A stretch of 7,182 nucleotides of DNA from Rhodospira sp. (lineage in GTDB: Bacteria; Pseudomonadota; Alphaproteobacteria; Rhodospirillales; Rhodospirillaceae). The DNA is taken from positions 1 through 7,182 of the forward strand of contig JANQGN010000305.1 of NCBI GenBank assembly GCA_028277295.1. The letters are read 5' to 3'. How positions within the stretch are numbered: position 1 is the stretch's first letter; the number at the start of each line of letters is the position of its first letter. Position numbers and translations under genes: made by a program. The notes below the pieces were generated by a model. That model was given only the letters and a program-made list of their open reading frames with translations. It did not search any database and was not told the DNA's origin. Shown one piece after another: positions 1 through 4,833 of the stretch.

Positions 1-8
1 GGCCTCAT
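1..8 (-). CDS. Start of a further operon gene, cut by the window edge
   Basis: An ATG at 8-6 (minus strand) overlaps the TGA stop of the StiP gene as ATGA, the classic 4-nt overlap of translationally coupled genes. A GGGGA tract lies 4 nt upstream and could act as a Shine-Dalgarno sequence. Only ATG AGG and two further bases are visible, so no product can be read. In related gene clusters the neighbours of this module are ATP-grasp ligases, a citrate-lyase-like (CitE/HpcH) enzyme or TerD-family proteins, so one of these is a reasonable guess. The call rests on the overlap geometry alone. Confidence 0.35.
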
Positions 9-1096
9 CCGTTCCCCAAGGTCTTGATGACGGCGCAGGCGCCGTAGGGTAGATCGGGATCGATGACGGGGGCGATGCCCTTGGCCGACGCCAGGGACAT
101 CAGGTGGGCGACATCGGTGGCCTGGGGATCGCGGATGAACAGCCAGCCTGGCAGGCGGCGCAGCAGCGCCCGCGTGGCCTCGCCGATCCCGGGTTTGACG
201 CGGTTGCGGTCGCGGATGCCCGTGCGGGCCAGGATGTCATCGACAAAGGCCGAGGAGACCGCCGCCGCTTGCGCGCGCCGCGCGGCGTCCCAGTGGGCTG
301 GTGCCGCCGCGTCCAGATGGGCGTGGACGTCGTCTATCTGGGTGTCCACATACCAGCGGCTCAGGTCCTGGGGTGCCAGGTGGTCCAGAACGACGCAGGC
401 GTGATAGTCCCCGGGGCCGACCACGGCCTCTGACAGGACCGTGCGGCTGACAAGGCCGGAGATCACGCCGTTGAGGATGGCCGAGGGGATCACGTAGTCC
501 TCGTCTCCGGCGGCCAGGTCGGCCACCCCCGCCAGGTCGGACAGGACGCACAGGGGCGCGTCGGCAAGCGCCGGAAGATCGGTGGAGAGGGCGCGGGTCA
601 GTTCGCCTCGAATGGCGCCCTTGCCGGTCCAGCCGTCGACGAACACCACGTCCTCCGCCGCGTGGCGGTCGAGGATGTCCCGCATGGCCACCCGGTCGAG
701 CCCGCGATCGCGGATGATGGACACCGAGTAGTGCGGGGCGGCGCGCCCCAGCCGCGCCAGGGTTCGCCGCAGCAGCACCCCGACGGGCGTGCCGGCGCGG
801 GCCAGGCTGACCAGGACAGTTTCGCGCCCGGGCCGCGCAGCGAGCGCCTTGGCCAGGCGGGCCACGTCCCGGCCGACCCTGCCGCGATTGGCCTCGAACG
901 CCTGCCGGAAGGTCTCCATGTAGGCCGGTGGTGGCGGCTCCTCGGGGGCCAGCATCTCGGAGTAGTGCTTGCGGCCGCTCTGGATGGCGGCTTCCTTGGT
1001 GGCCACGTCCACGAAGGGCATGACCACGCGCTTCAACAGGAAAGTGACGTCGGCGGTCGCGTAGCTGCCGCTGAAACCCGGGGCGAGGTGAGTCAC
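5..1096 (-). CDS. StiP-family protein with C-terminal PELOTA-like RNA-binding domain
   Basis: This 363-residue protein belongs to the family named cysteine protease StiP in domain databases, earlier described as a phosphoribosyltransferase-like fold. Its role in the Ter-linked nucleoside-like pathway is predicted, not proven. The N-terminus has the family hallmark GSY followed by DVTFLLK (10-22), then KEAAIQSGRKHYSEML (34-49). SLARAGTPVGVLLRR (97-111), HYSVSIIRDRG (122-132), VFVDGWTGKGAI (151-162, in the place of a PRPP loop) and DYVIPSAILNGVISGLVSRT (200-219) follow. Residues about 298-363 form the PELOTA/L7Ae-like domain. The start is GTG at 1096: it overlaps the HAD stop as GTGA and has GGAGGA 6 nt upstream. 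The frame stays open to 1261, but that extension is arginine/proline-rich shadow of the HAD gene. Cysteines at 183, 234 and 354 are visible; I cannot say which, if any, is catalytic. Confidence 0.88.
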   Translation of the reverse strand: MTHLAPGFSGSYATADVTFLLKRVVMPFVDVATKEAAIQSGRKHYSEMLAPEEPPPPAYMETFRQAFEANRGRVGRDVARLAKALAARPGRETVLVSLARAGTPVGVLLRRTLARLGRAAPHYSVSIIRDRGLDRVAMRDILDRHAAEDVVFVDGWTGKGAIRGELTRALSTDLPALADAPLCVLSDLAGVADLAAGDEDYVIPSAILNGVISGLVSRTVLSEAVVGPGDYHACVVLDHLAPQDLSRWYVDTQIDDVHAHLDAAAPAHWDAARRAQAAAVSSAFVDDILARTGIRDRNRVKPGIGEATRALLRRLPGWLFIRDPQATDVAHLMSLASAKGIAPVIDPDLPYGACAVIKTLGNG

Positions 1097-1875
1097 GCGG
1101 CGTCCTCCGCGTCCGGGACCGCCGCCGCTGGCTGTGTCCACTGGGCGAACAGGTCTGCGATCTGAGCGCGCTGGGGGGTGACCGCATAATCGCACAGGGC
1201 CATGTAGCCCAGGTCCGTCAGGCTGTCGCCGACGCCGATGGTCAGGCGCGGCGATGGGCATTCCCCCGAGGCATGAAGCATGTCCAGAAGGAACCGGACG
1301 GCGTGTGCCTTGCCCAGGTACGGCGGCAGGACGGCCATGTTGGCGCCGTTGCGATGCAACGTAAAGCCCGCGGACAGGCCCGGCGACAGGGCCTCGGCCA
1401 GGCGTTCCGTCTCCGCGTCGTCGTTGGTGTTGTGCTTCACCGACAGGTACAGGGGGAGGCCCGCGTCGTGAATAAGCCGGTGCCGGACGTCGATGGCCAG
1501 GTTCGCCGCCAGCGTCCGAAGCGCCTCCTGCGTGGCCTCAAGGGCGCTTGCGGTGGCGGCCGCCGCCGGCCCCATCCGCTGGTGCCAGGCGGGGTTGGGG
1601 GCGCCGTCCGGGTCCAGGATAACCCCACCGAAGGAGCAGATGGCCCGGTTCCCCAGGGGCAGGATCACGCGGCGAAACGCCTGGACACTGCGGCCCGTGA
1701 CGGGGATCACCAGGGCGCCGTCCGTCAGCCAGTCGAGAAAGGCGGTCTGGCGGTCGGACTGGTAGGACAGCGGCCGGCCCTCGCCATCCACCGCCGCCAC
1801 GGTTTGGGCGCTCGGGTTCTTGCGCGCCGTCTGAAACAGGGTGTCATCGAGATCCACGAAGACCACGCGCCGCAT
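1093..1875 (-). CDS. HAD-superfamily phosphatase of the Ter-associated module
   Basis: A 260-residue HAD hydrolase with all four core motifs. Motif I is FVDLDDTLF (6-14), with nucleophile D8 and general acid/base D10. Motif II is PVTGRS (58-63), with T60. Motif III is K189 in YLGKAHAV. Motif IV is GVGDSLTD (214-221), with D217 and D221 for Mg2+. The roughly 95 residues between motifs II and III fit a C2-type cap, as in Cof or sucrose-phosphate phosphatases. It is probably cytosolic and removes a phosphate from a small metabolite. From context the substrate may be a phosphoribosylated, nucleotide-like intermediate made by the adjacent PRTase; that is inference. The ATG at 1875 lies one base after the TGA of the PRTase gene, with GAGG 6 nt upstream. 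The 3' end overlaps the StiP start by 4 nt, so the three genes are almost certainly one transcript. Confidence 0.9.
   Translation of the reverse strand: MRRVVFVDLDDTLFQTARKNPSAQTVAAVDGEGRPLSYQSDRQTAFLDWLTDGALVIPVTGRSVQAFRRVILPLGNRAICSFGGVILDPDGAPNPAWHQRMGPAAAATASALEATQEALRTLAANLAIDVRHRLIHDAGLPLYLSVKHNTNDDAETERLAEALSPGLSAGFTLHRNGANMAVLPPYLGKAHAVRFLLDMLHASGECPSPRLTIGVGDSLTDLGYMALCDYAVTPQRAQIADLFAQWTQPAAAVPDAEDAA
1103..1108 (-). promoter_or_regulatory. Shine-Dalgarno site that fixes the StiP GTG start
   Basis: On the minus strand GGAGGA ends 6 nt before the GTG at 1096-1094. It lies inside the last codons of the HAD gene. The match to the anti-Shine-Dalgarno sequence is near perfect and decides for the GTG start over the upstream in-frame ATG at 1261. 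Confidence 0.75.
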
Positions 1876-1876
1876 G

Positions 1877-3043
1877 TCACGCCTCGAAGCGGTTGAAATG
1901 GACGGGTTCGGCGGCCAGCGCCTCGATCAGCGCCTGCTGGGCCGTGGAAGGGGGTGTCTCGTAACACACCAACACGCGGTCATACTGGCCCGCGCGCACC
2001 GAGTAAAGGTAATTGGGAATGCCGTCCTCGTAGGCGTCGGGGAACTCCAGGACGGACCGGATGTCCCCGCCTTCCAGGATCGGCGAGCGGGTGGTGGCCT
2101 GGACCCAGACGTCGGCGCCCCGGGCCGACAGCCGCCGGGCAAGCTGGTAGGGTGGATAGACGAACTCGCCGGTGCCCAGCACCAGAATGCGCTCGCCCGG
2201 GCGCGCCGTGATGGCCAGCACATCGGGCGGCAAGGGCATCGGCGCCCGCGCGCCCAGACGCCCCCAGTTCACGGGCGCCAGGTGGTCCTTGAAACCGCCG
2301 GTGCCGGTGACATCGGGCAAGCGCGGGGGTGGTGCATCCGATGGCCGGAAAGTGTAGCGCCCCTGCAGCAGGGAGACGACGTGGCTGGGGACGGGGAGGC
2401 GGTCTTGCAGGGCCGCGCGCCGCTCGGCGCCCATCCAGTCGGTGATGGTCACGCAAACCAGATGGGTGAGCGCGGGCATGGCCGTTCGGCAGGCGTCCGC
2501 CAGGGCCAGGAAGGTGGCGCCGGTCGACGCCTCGTCGTCCACCAGGACCAGCGTGCGGGCCTCGGCCAGCAGCCGCTGGTGTTCGGGGTCCGCCGGCCGG
2601 TGCAGGAGATGGCTGGTGGCGTGACTGTGCCCTTCCTCGAAGGTGCAGACCAGCGGGTGGTTCAGGCGATAGCGCGTGGAGTGCAGGAACAGCAGGTCGT
2701 CGCGGCAGGTCAGGTTCTGCCAGGCTTCATGCACGCCCTGGCCCAGGGCCACGGCGGTTTCGGCCATGCCGATGACCACTGCCGGTTCGGGCAGGTCGGG
2801 GGGCAGCTTGGCGGCGAGGCGCCGATGGATATCGCCCATGATCGCGGGGCGGACCGGGAGATGACGTCCGAGTACGCGGCTGACGAACAGGAACGGCCGT
2901 TTGGGATTGCGGCGGCTGGCGAAGCCGCACAGGTCCGTGACGGGCAGATCGCCGTGCTCCAGGTCGATATCGAGATGACCGCCCGCAAGCGGGATGGTGA
3001 TCCCCGCGATCTCGGTCGGCGCGGTTGAAAGGGTCGACGTCAA
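1877..3043 (-). CDS. Phosphoribosyltransferase fused to TRSP domain (PRTase_2-TRSP)
   Basis: This 388-residue protein is the first gene of the operon. Residues about 15-235 form the PRTase_2 domain. Visible signatures are LCGFASRRNPKRPFLFVSRVLG (38-59, the family hallmark), IGMAETAVALGQGVHEAW (91-108) and the PRPP-binding loop LVDDEASTGAT (167-177). Residues about 255-388 form the TRSP domain, with RILVLGTGEFVYPPYQLARRL (285-305) and the domain-naming motif TTRSPIL (317-323). PRTases of this fold transfer ribose-5-phosphate from PRPP to a base or similar acceptor; in Ter-associated clusters the product is predicted to be nucleoside-like. The intact acidic pair D169-D170 suggests it is active. 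The start is TTG at 3043, with AGGTG 4 nt upstream. It is the only usable start between the hallmark region and the in-frame stop at 3133-3131. A candidate promoter lies about 175 nt upstream. Function is well supported by family; substrate is unknown. Confidence 0.9.
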   Translation of the reverse strand: MTSTLSTAPTEIAGITIPLAGGHLDIDLEHGDLPVTDLCGFASRRNPKRPFLFVSRVLGRHLPVRPAIMGDIHRRLAAKLPPDLPEPAVVIGMAETAVALGQGVHEAWQNLTCRDDLLFLHSTRYRLNHPLVCTFEEGHSHATSHLLHRPADPEHQRLLAEARTLVLVDDEASTGATFLALADACRTAMPALTHLVCVTITDWMGAERRAALQDRLPVPSHVVSLLQGRYTFRPSDAPPPRLPDVTGTGGFKDHLAPVNWGRLGARAPMPLPPDVLAITARPGERILVLGTGEFVYPPYQLARRLSARGADVWVQATTRSPILEGGDIRSVLEFPDAYEDGIPNYLYSVRAGQYDRVLVCYETPPSTAQQALIEALAAEPVHFNRFEA

Positions 3044-3204
3044 GAAACACCTGCGAATGTTCGGGCTCGGGACAACGCCTTGGTCACGTCTTGTCGTGGC
3101 GCAGAACGTCTTGCCGCATATGGGGTGTCTTCACTTGACGTCCACTGCCAAGACTTCAGGGCGTTGCGGACTCACTGGCGCTGACCCACACACGCCAAGC
3201 CGCA

Positions 3205-3227
3205 TAGACGTCACGCTGGTACGTCTA
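3205..3227. promoter_or_regulatory. Inverted repeat TAGACGT-N9-ACGTCTA (possible operator)
   Basis: Two perfect 7-bp arms (3205-3211 and 3221-3227) are separated by 9 bp, so the half-site centres are 16 bp apart. The right arm covers the candidate -10 of the minus-strand promoter, a position typical for repressor binding. No regulator gene is visible in the window, so the binding protein is unknown. Confidence 0.4.
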
Positions 3228-3249
3228 CGGGATTCCTTGACGCTGTCAA
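3222..3249 (-). promoter_or_regulatory. Candidate promoter of the PRTase-HAD-StiP operon
   Basis: On the minus strand a consensus -35 box TTGACA (3249-3244) is followed after 16 nt by TAGACG (3227-3222), a weak -10 candidate. It would give a leader of about 170 nt before the TTG start at 3043. The -35 is convincing and the -10 is not. The overlap with two inverted repeats (3205-3227, 3236-3250) supports a regulated promoter here, but this is inference. Confidence 0.4.
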
Positions 3250-3250
3250 G
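3236..3250. promoter_or_regulatory. Inverted repeat CTTGAC-GCT-GTCAAG over the -35 box
   Basis: Perfect 6-bp arms (3236-3241, 3245-3250) with a 3-bp centre. The right arm on the plus strand contains the complement of the minus-strand TTGACA box. It could be an activator or repressor site, or simply a by-product of the -35 consensus, since TTGAC-containing palindromes arise easily. Confidence 0.3.
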
Positions 3251-3316
3251 TCAGTCGGTCGGGCGGTCAGGGCTCCGAACTCGGATAATCGGTCTGTAAG
3301 GGTCCATGGGTCCGAG

Positions 3317-3581
3317 GGAGATCCTTCGCGTCCTGCGGACGCCCAGGATGAGGACTTTCACTTTTTAAGGGCTTCATCCTGAGGAAGCGGAGCGACCGAA
3401 GGATCTCCATCGATGGTCCTGACCCTCTCGGATTGAGACTCATGAACGATCGTTCATCGGGCGCTCTTTGAGCGGATCAGGGCCACTAATGGAAATCCTT
3501 CCTCGTTTCGCTCCGTCAGGATGACGTCGTCAAAAAATGAACCCCTTCATCCTGGGCGTCCGCAGGACGCGACGGACCTCC
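3317..3581. repeat. About 265-bp imperfect palindrome made of four REP-like units
   Basis: Four units share the frame TCATCCTG...GAAGGATCTCC: A (minus, 3317-3351), B (plus, 3374-3408), C (minus, 3491-3524) and D (plus, 3547-3581). A/B and C/D each form an inverted pair with exactly 22 nt between units. The C/D pair is an inverted copy of the A/B pair. D matches the complement of A at 33 of 35 positions, with 26 consecutive identical bases (3326-3351 against 3547-3572). B and C differ in the middle but share their flanks. Both spacers contain a T-tract on the corresponding strand. The intervening 82 bp is also weakly complementary about its midpoint, 3449.5, which is the centre of the perfect palindrome 3442-3457. 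Units A and D have a 6-bp internal hairpin, GCGTCC-GCA-GGACGC. It resembles intergenic palindromic repeats of alphaproteobacteria. No transposase is present. Confidence 0.8.
3442..3457. promoter_or_regulatory. Perfect 16-bp palindrome, operator-like
   Basis: ATGAACGATCGTTCAT reads the same on both strands with no spacer. Size and symmetry fit operators of TetR-type dimeric repressors. It lies 335 bp before the transporter start and about 400 bp before the PRTase start, with no promoter recognisable next to it. It sits exactly at the centre of the large palindrome 3317-3581, so it may just be the tip of that structure. Confidence 0.35.
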
Positions 3582-3627
3582 CGCCGAATATCGTGACCGT
3601 AGCCCTGTTGACCCTGCGGACCTCTTC

Positions 3628-3679
3628 CTTGCCCGGCGGGCAAGCGCGGTCCAAGCTCGCGGCGGGGAAAGCGCTTGCC
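3628..3679. repeat. GC-rich hairpin segment
   Basis: A perfect 7-bp stem CTTGCCC-GGC-GGGCAAG (3628-3644) is followed by a longer alternative pairing of GGCAAGCGC (3639-3647) with GCGCTTGCC (3671-3679). The two foldings share bases and exclude each other. The segment is bracketed by direct copies of CCTGTTGAC (3604-3612 and 3691-3699). No T-run follows on either strand, so a simple intrinsic terminator is not supported. It may be another intergenic repeat. Confidence 0.45.
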
Positions 3680-3694
3680 GCTCGCTAGGGCCTG

Positions 3695-3723
3695 TTGACA
3701 TTCGGGACGCGACCACGGTCAAC
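3695..3723 (+). promoter_or_regulatory. Possible promoter of the transporter gene
   Basis: A consensus -35 box TTGACA (3695-3700) lies 77 nt before the GTG start. No good -10 follows: 17 nt downstream the sequence is GTCAAC (3718-3723), which forms an inverted repeat with GTTGAC at 3694-3699. The box is convincing only in isolation; the same CCTGTTGAC string also occurs at 3604-3612. Confidence 0.25.
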
Positions 3724-3776
3724 GACCATCCCGGGGGCGTCATGAAGCGTCCTGCCAAGACCATGAGACTACGGTT

Positions 3777-4781
3777 GTGGGCTTCGCCGTCCTTCTTCTG
3801 ATCTCCCTGCTCTGGGGATCCTCCTTCGTGGCCATCAAGGTGGCCGCTGGTGCATTCGACGCCCTGGACATCGCCAGCGGGCGCCTGGCGGTCGCGGCCG
3901 TCTGCCTGGGCGGCGCGGCCGTCCTGGCACGCGCCCGAGTCCCGATGGACCCGGGGGTCTGGGCACGCCTGCTGGCCTTGTCGCTGGCTGGCCAGATGGC
4001 GCCGTTCTTCCTCCTGGGCGTCAGCGGTCAGCTCACCGCCAGCAGCAGTTCGGCGATGATGATGGCTGCCGTCCCGCTGATCACCTTCCTGGCGGGACGA
4101 CTGTTCCGGGATGGCGATCCCTGGACCCTGCGAGCCTGGTTGGGCCTGGGGATCGGGTTTCTCGGCGTGCTCATGGCCCTGGGATGGCCCGGGCCGAGCG
4201 ACGCGGGGTCCGCCTCGGACTGGCTGGGCAAGGGGGCCGCCCTGCTGGCAGCGGGCGGCTATGCCCTGGGCACCCTGATCTCGCGCAGCCTGGCCGGCCG
4301 CGTCGGGCTGACGGCGACGGTGGCGACGACCATGACGCTCTCGGCGGTGCTGATGGGTGGGGTCTGGCTGGTCCTGCATGGCGGGGACCTGCTGACCGGC
4401 GGCCCGGCCCCGGATGGCGCCGGGCCCGACCCGACCGCCACCCTGGCCCTGGTTCTGCTGGGCCTGATCAACACCGCCGGCGTCTACTTTGTCTACTTCT
4501 GGCTGATCCGGCGCGAAGGCCCGACCTTCGCGAGCCTCAACAACTATCTGGTGCCGATCTTCGGTGTCATCCTGGGCGCGGTGATCCTTGGCGAGCCGGT
4601 CCAGGCCCAGGCCCTGGCGGGACTCGCCCTGGTGTTGCTGGGCATCGCCGTGGTGCGGGTCGGCGCGGTAACGGGCCGGCGCGACAAACACGGCATGGGA
4701 CGAACACCACGCCGTCATCATGATATGGTTGAACCCACGCATAAGCTGAGTAATACTCAGCCCAACTCGCGCGAGAACTGA
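3777..4781 (+). CDS. EamA/DMT-family inner-membrane transporter
   Basis: A 334-residue polytopic membrane protein of the drug/metabolite transporter superfamily with two EamA repeats and about ten membrane segments (near 2-20, 34-51, 63-80, 93-110, 119-137, 150-168, 178-200, 221-243, 255-273 and 278-297). Hallmarks are LLWGSSFVAIK (11-21) in the first helix, GYALGTLISR (171-180) at the start of the second repeat, and a C-terminal NTAGVYFVYFWLIRREGPT...VILGEPV block (232-265). These proteins usually export amino acids, metabolites or drugs; the substrate cannot be read from sequence. GTG at 3777 is the only start in this frame after the stop at 3696-3698, and its ribosome site is poor. An ATG in another frame (3763) suggests a possible one-base loss at the 5' end. 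Residues 300-334 are a hydrophilic tail not expected in the family, probably read-through into the next gene's regulatory region. Confidence 0.88.
   Translation: MGFAVLLLISLLWGSSFVAIKVAAGAFDALDIASGRLAVAAVCLGGAAVLARARVPMDPGVWARLLALSLAGQMAPFFLLGVSGQLTASSSSAMMMAAVPLITFLAGRLFRDGDPWTLRAWLGLGIGFLGVLMALGWPGPSDAGSASDWLGKGAALLAAGGYALGTLISRSLAGRVGLTATVATTMTLSAVLMGGVWLVLHGGDLLTGGPAPDGAGPDPTATLALVLLGLINTAGVYFVYFWLIRREGPTFASLNNYLVPIFGVILGAVILGEPVQAQALAGLALVLLGIAVVRVGAVTGRRDKHGMGRTPRRHHDMVEPTHKLSNTQPNSREN
4729..4757 (+). promoter_or_regulatory. Candidate promoter of the secreted-protein gene
   Basis: TTGAAC (4729-4734) and AATACT (4752-4757) are spaced 17 nt apart, each matching the sigma70 consensus at four of six positions. 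The promoter lies within the last codons of the transporter gene and would give a leader of about 70 nt before the ATG at 4834. The drop in GC and the overlapping palindrome support it. Confidence 0.45.
4745..4761. promoter_or_regulatory. 17-bp palindrome GCTGAGTA-A-TACTCAGC, probable operator
   Basis: Two perfect 8-bp arms flank one central base. The palindrome covers the candidate -10 box of the downstream gene, where a bound repressor would block RNA polymerase. It is followed by a 10-bp palindrome, CTCGCGCGAG (4766-4775), near the predicted transcription start. The regulator is unknown and I do not recognise the motif as a specific family's site. Confidence 0.5.
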
Positions 4782-4833
4782 CTCACTGTTTTTGCTGCGC
4801 CGTCTAGCGGGCACGCACTTATTGGAGAATATA

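Larger units (their letters stand above)
3044..3776. other. 733-bp non-coding intergenic region
   Basis: No frame here gives a protein-like translation. A 101-codon plus-strand frame across 2994-3299 begins inside the PRTase gene antisense and has no domain, hydrophobic pattern or good ribosome site. The region separates the divergent minus-strand operon from the plus-strand transporter gene, so it should hold both promoters. It contains a candidate promoter with two inverted repeats (3205-3250), a large REP-like palindrome (3317-3581), a GC-rich hairpin segment (3628-3679) and a TTGACA box (3695-3700). Two direct copies of ACGTCTTG, 20 bp apart (3086-3093, 3106-3113), lie in the operon leader. 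Confidence 0.7.

Noticed and set aside
1097..1261. N-terminal extension of the StiP protein to ATG 1261
   Set aside because: The 55 extra residues are arginine/proline/glycine-rich, overlap the HAD gene fully and lie before a GTG that has a near-perfect ribosome site and a GTGA overlap.
1841..3028. 395-codon open frame on the plus strand
   Set aside because: It is opposite the PRTase-TRSP gene, which carries an intact PRPP loop and TRSP motif. The plus-strand translation is a repetitive G/Q/R shadow.
2994..3299. 101-codon plus-strand frame upstream of the transporter
   Set aside because: It begins antisense within the PRTase gene and crosses the putative promoter and inverted repeats. No ribosome site or protein-like pattern was seen.
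3317..3581. CRISPR array
   Set aside because: The repeated units alternate in orientation, form palindromes with each other and number only four. A CRISPR array has direct repeats with unique spacers.
3628..3644. Rho-independent terminator
   Set aside because: The stem is good but no U-run follows on either strand, and no convergent gene ends here.
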